DNA from: UBA1259 sp964453915
GTDB taxonomy: Bacteria; Bacillota; Clostridia; Christensenellales; Borkfalkiaceae
Direction: 5' to 3'
DNA: 25,599 nt
Assembly (NCBI GenBank): GCA_964453915.1
Contig: CAYVPW010000018.1
Coordinates: 1-25,599, forward strand
Both the position numbers and the translations under genes were made by a program. The notes under the pieces were generated by a model that was given only the letters and a program-made list of their open reading frames with translations, was not told where the DNA came from and did no database searches. Within the stretch, counting starts at the first letter, position 1. Each line of letters opens with the position of its first letter. Below, one piece after another: positions 6,926 to 14,543 of the stretch.

Positions 6926-8000
6926 CGATAAAGAACAATCGGTTTTTAAAGGAAAAAAAATAAAACTAACAGTTTTCGGCGCTTCACATTCTAAAGAAAT
7001 AGGCGTAATTGTAAAGGGGCTTGGCGGAATGGTTTTCGATAAAGTCGAACTGCAAGAGTTTATGGATAGGCGCAAACCGAAAAACGCAGTTTTCTCTACA
7101 AAGAGAAAGGAGGGCGATAAGCCGGAATTTATCTACGGAGAAAAAAACGGAAGATTAAAAAACAAATTTAAGGCAGTAATAAAAAATTCCGATCAAAGAA
7201 GCGGAGATTATAAAAATCTTGTAAAAACGCCTCGCCCTTCGCATGCGGATTTCGTTGCTTGGCAAAAGTACGGCGAAGGTTTTGATTATAGGGGAGGAGG
7301 AAAGTTTTCGGGAAGGCTTACGGCACCTATTTGCGTGGCGGGCGGAATAATTAAACAAAACCTAGAAAAGGCGGGTATAACTATTGCGGCATACGTAAAG
7401 CAAATAGGAAACGTTAAGGCTAAGGGGTACGAAGATTTTAATCAAGAAGAAATAACTCAAGCCCTAGTGGATAAAGATTTCCCCGTTTTAGACGGACAGG
7501 CAAAATCCGCAATGGAACAGGAGATAGAGTCCGCAGCAAAAGACGGTGATTCTGTAGGCGGAATAATAGAGTGCGTTATAAACGGCGTGCCGATAGGTGC
7601 GGGCGAATATATGTTTGACAGTTTAGAGGGGATAATTTCTTCTTTGGCGTTTGCTGTACCTGCGGTAAAAGGCATAGAGTTCGGAAGCGGATTTAATCTT
7701 GCCGCAATGAGAGGAAGCAATGCAAACGACGGTTTTTATTACGACGAAAATTTAAATGTAAAAACAAAAACTAATCACAACGGCGGAATAAACGGCGGAA
7801 TGGCAAACGGAGCGGCTATTACGTTTAGAGTGGTTATTAAGCCTACGCCGTCTATTTCAAAAGAACAAGACACTATTGATTTGGACGCTAAAAAGAACGT
7901 AAAACTAAAAATAAGCGGTCGACACGACGCTTGTATCGTGCCTAGGGCAGTGCCCGTTATAGAAGCAATATCGGCAATAGCCGTTTACGACAGTATTTAA
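6915..8000 (+). CDS. aroC: Chorismate synthase (TTG start)
   Basis: AroC makes chorismate from EPSP, using reduced flavin. The 361-residue protein contains FGASHSKEIG near the N-terminus (family form FGxSHG, with the active-site His), RPSHADF, DYRGGGKFSGRLTAP (the clostridial version), NGGINGGMANG and GRHDACIVPRAVPVIEA. The start is TTG at 6915, eight bases after GGGGG at 6902-6906; the next in-frame ATG would remove the essential FGASHS segment, so TTG is decisive. The final Gly of FGxSHG is Ser here, a small departure. It overlaps aroA by 11 bases and lies 13 bases before pheA. Confidence 0.95.
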   Translation: MKFNDKEQSVFKGKKIKLTVFGASHSKEIGVIVKGLGGMVFDKVELQEFMDRRKPKNAVFSTKRKEGDKPEFIYGEKNGRLKNKFKAVIKNSDQRSGDYKNLVKTPRPSHADFVAWQKYGEGFDYRGGGKFSGRLTAPICVAGGIIKQNLEKAGITIAAYVKQIGNVKAKGYEDFNQEEITQALVDKDFPVLDGQAKSAMEQEIESAAKDGDSVGGIIECVINGVPIGAGEYMFDSLEGIISSLAFAVPAVKGIEFGSGFNLAAMRGSNANDGFYYDENLNVKTKTNHNGGINGGMANGAAITFRVVIKPTPSISKEQDTIDLDAKKNVKLKISGRHDACIVPRAVPVIEAISAIAVYDSI

Positions 8001-8013
8001 GGAGAAACACAAA

Positions 8014-9159
8014 ATGGAACTAAACGAGATAAGAAAGAGCATAGACGACGTAGACAACGAGATAGCAGATCTTTATCAAAAGAGAATGGACTTGATTAAA
8101 GAAGTCGTAAAAGCAAAAAAACAAAGCGGAAAGGCTACCTTAGATCCGGATAGAGAAAGAAATATTCTTTTAAGAGTAAGCGATAGGGTAAAAGAAGAAA
8201 ATCAGGTATACCTAAAAAGGGTGTTTGAAACTCTCTTTGAAACAAGCAGAGCCTATCAAACAACTTATGCAGAGCCGTTTTCTGAAATTAACGAAAAGAT
8301 AAAAAGCGCGCTTTGCAAGGGTGAATTAGAACTCCCCGCAAAGGCAAAGGTTGCCTGCCAAGGCGTTTCTGGCGCATATTCCGGCATTGCGGCGGACAGG
8401 CTTTTTGAACTTGCCGATATTTCTTATTTCAAAAATTTTGAAGGCGTTTTTCAAGCGGTTGAAAAGGGCTTTTGCAAGTACGGCGTGTTGCCGATAGAAA
8501 ACAGTTATGCAGGTTCGGTTAATCAAGTGTACGACCTTATGAAAGAACATAAGTTCTATATAGTAAAAAGCGTAAGATTGCCTGTTTCGCATAATTTGGT
8601 CGTTAATAAAGACATTAAACTTAGCGATATAAAAGAAATTGTTTCGCACGAACAAGCACTTAATCAATGTAAACGTTATTTGGAAAAGTTTAACGGCGTA
8701 AAAATAACGCCTTGTCCTAACACCGCCGTGGCGGCGAAAACAGTTGCGGAGAGCGGAAGAAAAGATTTAGCGGCGTTATGTTCTAGAGAGTGTGCGGAGC
8801 TTTACGGCTTAAAGTTGTTAGAAACTAACGTTCAAGATACCGACAACAACTACACTAGGTTTATTTTGATTGCAAAAGATATGGAGTTTTATAAGGGCGC
8901 GGAAAAAATAAGTATAATGACTACTCTTCCGCAAAACGCCCCCGGTAGCCTTAATAAATTGTTGTCTAAATTTTCAAACATGGGCATAAACCTTACCAAG
9001 CTAGAATCTCGCCCGATAGTAGGTTCTAGTTTTGAATTCGTTTTCTATTTTGATTTTGAATGTGATATAAAAGAAAAGGCAGTACAAAATTTGATTGCGG
9101 AATTAAACAATTCTACAGAGCAATTTACCTTTTTAGGAGCATATAAGGAAACGGTTTGA
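8014..9159 (+). CDS. pheA: Bifunctional chorismate mutase / prephenate dehydratase (P-protein)
   Basis: This two-domain enzyme converts chorismate to prephenate and then to phenylpyruvate, the committed steps to phenylalanine. The 381-residue protein has an AroQ-type chorismate mutase (about 1-85, with LNEIRKSIDDVDNEIADL), a prephenate dehydratase domain (about 112-289, with VLPIENSYAGSV and the catalytic NYTRF at 279-283) and a C-terminal ACT domain (about 298-375). The ACT domain keeps the Phe-binding ESRP (331-334), with NAPGSLNKLL in place of the usual GAL motif, so allosteric inhibition by Phe is likely. ATG 8014 follows AAGGAG. The only visible chorismate mutase in the operon also supplies TyrA with prephenate. 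Confidence 0.96.
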   Translation: MELNEIRKSIDDVDNEIADLYQKRMDLIKEVVKAKKQSGKATLDPDRERNILLRVSDRVKEENQVYLKRVFETLFETSRAYQTTYAEPFSEINEKIKSALCKGELELPAKAKVACQGVSGAYSGIAADRLFELADISYFKNFEGVFQAVEKGFCKYGVLPIENSYAGSVNQVYDLMKEHKFYIVKSVRLPVSHNLVVNKDIKLSDIKEIVSHEQALNQCKRYLEKFNGVKITPCPNTAVAAKTVAESGRKDLAALCSRECAELYGLKLLETNVQDTDNNYTRFILIAKDMEFYKGAEKISIMTTLPQNAPGSLNKLLSKFSNMGINLTKLESRPIVGSSFEFVFYFDFECDIKEKAVQNLIAELNNSTEQFTFLGAYKETV

Positions 9160-9160
9160 T

Positions 9161-10390
9161 ATGACCAAAGAAAAAAAATTCGGTCTTTTAGGAAAAACTC
9201 TTAAACACAGTTATTCTAAAACCATACACGGTTTGTTGGGCGATTACGGCTACGGCTTGTATGAAGTGGAAGAAAACGAGCTTAAAGAAGCGGTAGACGG
9301 GCTTGACGGCTTTAACGTTACAATTCCTTATAAAACCGAAATAATTAAGTATTTAGATATAATAGACGACAGCGCAAAAGACATAGGCGCTGTAAACACC
9401 GTGATAAAAAAGGACGGAAAGACGTTTGGATATAACACCGACTTTTACGGCATGAAATATATGCTTAATTACGGTGGCATAGATATTTGCGGCAAAAACG
9501 TTATGATTTTGGGCAGTGGCGGAACAAGCAAAACCGCAGAGGCAGTGTGTAAAAGTTTGGGCGCGAAAAATATTGTAAAAGTATCTAGAAACGGCGAGAT
9601 AAATTATTCTAATTACAAAGAGTTAAAAAACACAGAGGTAATAATAAACACCACGCCCGTAGGCACTTTTCCTAATAATTACGATTGTGTTGTAGATATT
9701 TCCGCTTTCGATAATCTAGAAGGCGTTGCGGACGTTGTGTATAATCCAAACACCACGCTTTTGTGTTTTAACGCAAAATCCGCTGGGATTAAGGCGATAA
9801 ACGGGCTTTCTATGTTGGTTGCGCAGGCAAAATACGCAAAGGACCTTTTTACCGGTTGCGTTGCGGACGATTTTGAAATAAAAGCCGTCTACGATAGAAT
9901 ATTAAAAGATAAGTTAAACGTGGTTTTAGTGGGAATGCCGGGTAGCGGAAAAACTTCGGTAGGGAAAGAAGTTGCAAATATACTTGGCAGAGAGTTTATA
10001 GACACGGACGCCGAGATAGAAAAAAAAGCAAAAAAGAGTATTCCTGAAATATTTGAAGAGAACGGAGAAGAATATTTTAGGGCATTAGAGAGCGAAACGA
10101 TAAAAGAAATTTGTAAGCTTACGGGCAAGGTGATAGCAACCGGCGGCGGGGCTGTGGTAAAAAAAGAAAATTTATATCCACTTTCTTCTAACGGTAAAAT
10201 TTTTTGGATAAAAAGGGATATAGAAAGTCTTGCACTTTCCGGAAGACCGCTTTCTAAAAACGCCGCTACGGTAGAAGCGCTTTACGCTGAAAGAAAAGAT
10301 AAGTACGCTGCGTTTGCGGATAAAACCGTTTTTAACGACGGGGATATAAAAGATGCGGCAAACGAAATTGCAAAGGAGTTTTTATTATGA
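9161..10390 (+). CDS. aroE-aroK: Shikimate dehydrogenase - shikimate kinase fusion
   Basis: One 409-residue polypeptide carries two consecutive steps. Residues 1 to about 248 are shikimate 5-dehydrogenase: KTLKHSYSKTIH for substrate binding, NVTIPYKTE with catalytic Lys58, GAVNTV, GYNTDFYG and the NADP-binding GSGGTSKTAEA. Residues from about 252 on are shikimate kinase: Walker A GMPGSGKTS (258-266), FIDTDAEIE, an ATGGGAVV segment and GRPLS of the lid. The frame is continuous, with no stop or shift at the junction. Separate genes are the usual bacterial arrangement, so this fusion is uncommon. It begins one base after pheA and overlaps aroQ by ATGA (10387-10390). Confidence 0.95.
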   Translation: MTKEKKFGLLGKTLKHSYSKTIHGLLGDYGYGLYEVEENELKEAVDGLDGFNVTIPYKTEIIKYLDIIDDSAKDIGAVNTVIKKDGKTFGYNTDFYGMKYMLNYGGIDICGKNVMILGSGGTSKTAEAVCKSLGAKNIVKVSRNGEINYSNYKELKNTEVIINTTPVGTFPNNYDCVVDISAFDNLEGVADVVYNPNTTLLCFNAKSAGIKAINGLSMLVAQAKYAKDLFTGCVADDFEIKAVYDRILKDKLNVVLVGMPGSGKTSVGKEVANILGREFIDTDAEIEKKAKKSIPEIFEENGEEYFRALESETIKEICKLTGKVIATGGGAVVKKENLYPLSSNGKIFWIKRDIESLALSGRPLSKNAATVEALYAERKDKYAAFADKTVFNDGDIKDAANEIAKEFLL

Positions 10391-10827
10391 AAATTTTGGT
10401 ATTGAACGGGCCGAATATAAATATGTTGGGCATTAGAGAAAAAAACATTTACGGAACAGAAACTTATAAGTCGCTTGTTAAACTCATTAAAAAGTCGGCT
10501 AAAGAAAACGGGGTTTCCGTTCGTTTTTTTCAATCTAACCACGAGGGGGCTTTGGTCACTAAAATTCAAAAAGCGTATAATAAATACCAAGGTATAATTA
10601 TAAATCCCGCAGCCTATACTCATACCAGCGTTGCAATATTAGACGCACTGAAAAGCGTGGCTATTCCCACGGTGGAAGTACATATATCTGACGTTTCTAA
10701 AAGAGAAGATTTTAGACAGGTGTCTTTTGTAAGTAAATACGCATTCAAAACGATTGCCGGGCAAGGCTTTGAAGGGTATTTATCGGCAATAAAAGAACTT
10801 GTTTCTTTATACGGTAAAAAGGCGTAA
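10387..10827 (+). CDS. aroQ: 3-dehydroquinate dehydratase, type II
   Basis: AroQ dehydrates 3-dehydroquinate to 3-dehydroshikimate, step three, supplying the dehydrogenase half encoded just upstream. The 146-residue product is the normal size for the type II dodecameric enzyme. It shows LVLNGPNINMLGIRE at the N-terminus with the catalytic Tyr soon after (IYGTETY), FQSNHEGALV, GIIINPAAYTHTSVAI and EVHISDVSKREDFR. It overlaps the upstream fusion by four bases and is the last gene of the operon, followed by a terminator 25 bases downstream. It completes all seven shikimate-pathway reactions here. Confidence 0.97.
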   Translation: MKILVLNGPNINMLGIREKNIYGTETYKSLVKLIKKSAKENGVSVRFFQSNHEGALVTKIQKAYNKYQGIIINPAAYTHTSVAILDALKSVAIPTVEVHISDVSKREDFRQVSFVSKYAFKTIAGQGFEGYLSAIKELVSLYGKKA

Positions 10828-10852
10828 AATTAAAAAACGACTATAACTTTTT

Positions 10853-10884
10853 AACTCTCCCTAAAACAAGCGGGGGAGTTTTTT
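10853..10884 (+). terminator. Terminator of the aromatic amino acid operon
   Basis: AACTCTCCC (10853-10861) pairs with GGGGGAGTT (10872-10880), a 9-bp stem with one G-U pair and a ten-base loop, followed by a run of six T through 10884. Confidence 0.88.
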
Positions 10885-10906
10885 GCAGATAAAGTTTAGG
10901 CTTTTT

Positions 10907-10935
10907 TCATATACAGCCGTTTGATTTCATATTAT
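10907..10935 (+). promoter_or_regulatory. Candidate sigma-E promoter of the PRC-barrel sporulation gene
   Basis: TCATATA (10907-10913) matches six of seven positions of the Bacillus sigma-E -35 pattern KMATATT. After 14 bases, CATATTAT (10928-10935) matches six of eight of the -10 pattern CATACAMT. Spacing is in the normal 14-15 range. Transcription would begin near 10942, almost at the ATG at 10943. The sigma-E gene itself lies in this window. By eye only. Confidence 0.4.
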
Positions 10936-10942
10936 GAGTATT

Positions 10943-11350
10943 ATGGAATTATCTTTTAGTCAAATAAAAAAGAGAGAGGTAATCAACGTATCAGACGGGC
11001 GTTCTTTAGGTTATCCCATCGATATTACTCTAAATTTTCCTAAGGGGACTTTTTCGGGAATAACCGTTCCGGGGAACAAAAAGAACTGCATATTAAGGCT
11101 TTTTGACAGAAACAAAACGTTTATAGACGAACGCCATATCTTAAAAATAGGAAGCGACGTTATTTTGGTAGACGTTAAATGCGGAGATGCTTGCGGCGAT
11201 AACGTGGATTTAGCGCACAGACCAAAGGGAAGAGAAGAAAAACCACACTGTCCGCCGCCTTGCGGACCGTGTTCTCCTATGCCGCCGCACCCCGATTGCG
11301 AAGAATTGTTCGGAGGCAACAACGGCAGAATAGATACGGGAGATTATTAA
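10943..11350 (+). CDS. YlmC/YmxH-type PRC-barrel sporulation protein with Cys/Pro-rich tail
   Basis: Residues 1 to about 80 (MELSFSQIKKREVINVSDGR, a PRC-barrel core, then ILKIGSDVILVDV) resemble the small YlmC/YmxH family, found beside sigG in Bacillus and Clostridia and classed as sporulation proteins of unclear function. I chose ATG 10943 because MELS aligns with the usual MRLS start; ATG 10934, three codons earlier, falls inside the candidate -10 element. Neither has a Shine-Dalgarno. The C-terminal 55 residues are unusual: Cys at 80, 84, 103, 107, 110 and 119, with HCPPPCGPC and several His and Pro. That tail might bind metal or be cross-linked, but this is a guess. Confidence 0.7.
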   Translation: MELSFSQIKKREVINVSDGRSLGYPIDITLNFPKGTFSGITVPGNKKNCILRLFDRNKTFIDERHILKIGSDVILVDVKCGDACGDNVDLAHRPKGREEKPHCPPPCGPCSPMPPHPDCEELFGGNNGRIDTGDY

Positions 11351-11388
11351 GCGTTTTATTGCCTGCGTAAAAAAATTTTAAAACCCCC

Positions 11389-11417
11389 TTGAAAAGAAAG
11401 GAAGCAGGGTTTATAAT
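11389..11417 (+). promoter_or_regulatory. Sigma-A promoter for the EF-G-like GTPase and sugar kinase
   Basis: TTGAAA (11389-11394) and TATAAT (11412-11417) are spaced by 17 bases, 60 bases before the start codon at 11477. The leader contains a short GTCGC/GCGAC inverted repeat (11425-11447) of uncertain meaning. Confidence 0.75.
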
Positions 11418-11476
11418 ATGGTTAGTCGCAAATGATAAGGGAGCGACGGAAAGCACTATAAAAAGGGGGACAATAT

Positions 11477-13531
11477 ATGGGCGTAAGTGCCGATAAAATT
11501 AGGAACGTTGCCATTATAGGACATAGCGGAGAAGGTAAAACAACGCTTTCGGAAGCGATTTTGTTTAACGGCGGAACTATTGACAGACAAGGTAAAACCA
11601 CGGATAAAAACACCGTGATGGATTTTGACGAGCAAGAAACTTTAAGGGGAATATCTATTTCGCTTGCCACGGCTTATACAGAATGGCAGGGCGTAAAAAT
11701 CAATTTGATAGACGTTCCTGGGTTTTTTGATTTTAAGGGAGAGTTTGAAGAAGCATTGAGAGCGGTAGCATCTGCGGTTTTGGTTGCAGATGCCAACGGG
11801 CAGGTTTCCGTTGGCGCAGAAAAGGCGGTTGATTATTGCCTTAAAAATCGCGTGCCGCTTATTATTTTTATAAACGGTGTGGATAAAGAAAACGCAAACT
11901 ACGTTAAAACAGCAGAAGCGTTTAGAGAAAAATACGGAAAACGAATTGCTACTATGCACACGCCGATAATTAGAGAAGGCAAAATGAAAGGATACGTGAG
12001 TATCATTTCGGGAAAAGCTTACGAATTTAAGCAGGGCGGAAGAACGGAGATTCAAGTGCCCGAAAACTTGAAAGACGAAGTTGCTTTGTTAAAGGATTCT
12101 TTAACGGAAGCGGCTGCGGAAACAAGCGAAGAATTCCTTAATAAATTTTTAGAAGGCGGTTGGCTTTCTAACGACGAGATAATAGTGGGCGTAAAAAAAG
12201 GTTTGTTTAACGGGGACACGATACCGGTTATGGGTGGTTCTGCGCTTATGAATCACGGTGTAATAAACCTTATGAACGAGATTGTAAAAATTTTACCTTC
12301 GCCTATAGAGAGAAGACCTGTCAGCGCAACGTTGGGAGATGAAATTGTAGAAGTTTCTTGTGACGAAAACAAGCCTTTCTCCGCACAAGTGTTTAAAACG
12401 ATAGCAGATCCGTTTGTGGGTAAACTTAACTTAGTGAGAGTATTCACGGGAAAACTTAGAAGCGGAATGACGGTTATAAACACTGCAAACGGCGAAAAGG
12501 AAAGAATTAACGGCGTTTATCTTATGAAAGGCAAAAAACAAGAGTCTGTAGAAGAACTTGTTGCCGGTGATATAGGTGCTGTAAATAAACTCTCCTGTAC
12601 TAACACGGGAGATACTTTGGCGGACGAGAATTTTAAGGTTAAGTATGAAGAAATACATTTTCCCAAGCCCGTTTTGTCTATGGCGATCCGTGCGGCAAAG
12701 AGTGGAGAAGAAGATAAGGTTTTTCAAGGTTTATCAAGACTGTCCGAAGAAGATCCGACGTTTAGGATAGAGAAAGATAAAGATACGGGCGAAACCGTAA
12801 TTCGCGGGCAGGGAGAAACGCAATTAGACGTTTTGTGTAAAAAGGTAAAGGCGAAATTCGGTGCGGAAGCCGTGTTAAGCACGCCTAAGGTAGCATTTAG
12901 AGAAACTATTACAACAGCCGTTGAAGCGGAAGGAAAACATAAAAAGCAAACGGGCGGCGCAGGGCAATACGGCGTTGTAAACATTCGCTTTGAAGCGGGT
13001 GCCGCTAACGGAGATTTTGAGTTTGTGGACGCAGTTGTCGGCGGTGCCGTACCAAGACAGTTTATACCTGCGGTAGAAAGCGGACTTATAGAAGCAAAAG
13101 AAAAGGGCGTTTTGGCAGGTTATCCTATGGTAAACCTTAAATGTACGCTTTTCGACGGTAAATATCACCCCGTAGATTCTAAAGAAGTGGCTTTCGTATC
13201 GGCGGCAAAACTCGCTTACGACGACGCTATAAGAAGGGCAAAACCCGTTATATTAGAACCTATTTATTCTTATAAAATATCCGTTCCGGATAATTATACG
13301 GGCGATATTCTGGGGGATATGAATAAGCGCCGCGGAAGAATTTTGGGAATGGGAACCGTAGACGGATTGCAAGTTATATCCGCAGAGGCTCCTCTTTCCG
13401 AAATGCTAAAATACGCAACGGACCTATTGAGTATTACACAAGGTCGTGGGGCGTTTGAGTCGGAATTTTTAAGATACGAAGAAGTTCCGTTCTCTGCAAC
13501 CGAAAAAATTATTGCGGATGCAAAAAAGTAG
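11477..13531 (+). CDS. EF-G-like translational GTPase (FusA2-type paralogue)
   Basis: The 684-residue protein has the full elongation factor G layout: GTPase domain, domain II, and domains III-V ending with EVPFSATEKI. It is the divergent EF-G-like subfamily rather than true EF-G. The P-loop is GHSGEGKTT (15-23). The G3 motif is DVPGFFDF (78-85), where true EF-G has DTPGHVDF, so the catalytic His is Phe. The G4 motif is NGVD (132-135) instead of NKMD. These changes predict slow or altered GTP hydrolysis. The cellular role of this subfamily is not settled. ATG 11477 follows AGGGGGA at 11464-11470. The pfkB-family kinase follows after 29 bases, probably cotranscribed. Confidence 0.88.
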   Translation: MGVSADKIRNVAIIGHSGEGKTTLSEAILFNGGTIDRQGKTTDKNTVMDFDEQETLRGISISLATAYTEWQGVKINLIDVPGFFDFKGEFEEALRAVASAVLVADANGQVSVGAEKAVDYCLKNRVPLIIFINGVDKENANYVKTAEAFREKYGKRIATMHTPIIREGKMKGYVSIISGKAYEFKQGGRTEIQVPENLKDEVALLKDSLTEAAAETSEEFLNKFLEGGWLSNDEIIVGVKKGLFNGDTIPVMGGSALMNHGVINLMNEIVKILPSPIERRPVSATLGDEIVEVSCDENKPFSAQVFKTIADPFVGKLNLVRVFTGKLRSGMTVINTANGEKERINGVYLMKGKKQESVEELVAGDIGAVNKLSCTNTGDTLADENFKVKYEEIHFPKPVLSMAIRAAKSGEEDKVFQGLSRLSEEDPTFRIEKDKDTGETVIRGQGETQLDVLCKKVKAKFGAEAVLSTPKVAFRETITTAVEAEGKHKKQTGGAGQYGVVNIRFEAGAANGDFEFVDAVVGGAVPRQFIPAVESGLIEAKEKGVLAGYPMVNLKCTLFDGKYHPVDSKEVAFVSAAKLAYDDAIRRAKPVILEPIYSYKISVPDNYTGDILGDMNKRRGRILGMGTVDGLQVISAEAPLSEMLKYATDLLSITQGRGAFESEFLRYEEVPFSATEKIIADAKK

Positions 13532-13560
13532 AAGTAAAAAATTAAACGCTAGAGGTAATA

Positions 13561-14487
13561 ATGATATTAACTATTTGCCCTAATCCGAGCATTGATTGCA
13601 CTATTGAATTAGACAACTTAAACGTGGGCATGTTAAACAGAGTAAGAAGCAAGGTGGAAACGTATTCCGGAAAAGCACTTAACGTTGCCAAAGGAATTGC
13701 AAGGCTCGGCGGAGAAAGCATTGCTACGGGATTTATGTTTGACGACCACGGTAGCATTTTTGAGAGAGTGCTAGAAAAAGAAGGCGTAAAACATAAGTTT
13801 GTTTACAGTAAAGGAAGGGCAAGAGTTAATTATAAAATAATAGATAAGCGTTCTATGCTTACGGAGATAAACGACCGTGGAGAAACGGTGGATAGAGATA
13901 AGCAAATAGAACTTATAAATTTGGTAAAAGAACTTGCCGTTGATAAGGAGGTTGCCGTGATGAGCGGCAGCCTTCCTAGCGGTGTAGAGCCTGAATTTTA
14001 TAACGAAGTTTTATCCGTTGTGCCTAAAAACGTGAAAATTATCGTGGATACCGAAAAAACTAATATGGAAAGCGCGCTTAAAGGAAGAAACGTTTTTATG
14101 GTTAAACCTAATCTTAGGGAACTTGAAAGTTTTGCGGAAACGGAAGTAAAAAGCAAGGCGGACATAATAAAAGCGTGCGAAAAATACTTAAATCTAGGTG
14201 CGGAAAACGTACTGGTTTCTTTGGGGGCAGACGGGGCGCTTTTGACTAACGGCAAAGAAAATTATTTTTGTAAAAGTCAAAACGTTGCGGTAAATTCAAC
14301 GGTAGGCGCAGGCGATTGTATGATTGCCGCAGTTTGTTTCGGATTGACGCACGGCGCTTCTAAAAAAGAGATATTGAGAATGAGCGTTGCCGCAGGAACG
14401 GCTTCTATTACCACTAGCGGAACAAATCTTTTTTATAAAGACAAATATCAAGAAATTTACAATAATATTTTTGTGGAAACTCTTTAA
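13561..14487 (+). CDS. PfkB-family hexose phosphate kinase (1-phosphofructokinase / tagatose-6-phosphate kinase type)
   Basis: The 308-residue protein is a FruK/LacC-type member of the PfkB family. It begins MILTICPNPSIDCTIEL, has the sugar-binding GKALNVAKGIARLGG and the MSGSLPSGV segment, and ends with the ATP and catalytic-base motif STVGAGDCMIA (Asp as general base). Known relatives phosphorylate fructose-1-phosphate or tagatose-6-phosphate. No phosphotransferase system, sugar regulator or aldolase lies beside it, so the substrate cannot be settled. ATG 13561 follows AGAGGT at 13551-13556, 29 bases behind the EF-G-like gene, so it probably shares that promoter. A hairpin with a T-run follows. 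Confidence 0.85.
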   Translation: MILTICPNPSIDCTIELDNLNVGMLNRVRSKVETYSGKALNVAKGIARLGGESIATGFMFDDHGSIFERVLEKEGVKHKFVYSKGRARVNYKIIDKRSMLTEINDRGETVDRDKQIELINLVKELAVDKEVAVMSGSLPSGVEPEFYNEVLSVVPKNVKIIVDTEKTNMESALKGRNVFMVKPNLRELESFAETEVKSKADIIKACEKYLNLGAENVLVSLGADGALLTNGKENYFCKSQNVAVNSTVGAGDCMIAAVCFGLTHGASKKEILRMSVAAGTASITTSGTNLFYKDKYQEIYNNIFVETL

Positions 14488-14501
14488 TTAAAAATAAAAA
14501 A

Positions 14502-14543
14502 GCATAAACGGTTTGCAAATACGCAAACTGTTTTTGTTTATGC
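14502..14543 (+). terminator. Terminator after the PfkB kinase, nested in a larger inverted repeat
   Basis: CGGTTTGC (14509-14516) pairs with GCAAACTG (14523-14530), including one G-U pair, with loop AAATAC and then TTTTT (14531-14535). An outer pair, GCATAAA (14502-14508) with TTTATGC (14537-14543), flanks it and includes the ATG of the next gene at 14540. Confidence 0.7.

Noticed and set aside
11425..11447. GTCGC/GCGAC inverted repeat in the EF-G-like gene leader as a riboswitch or operator
   Set aside because: Only five bp with a 13-base loop; too weak to support a claim.
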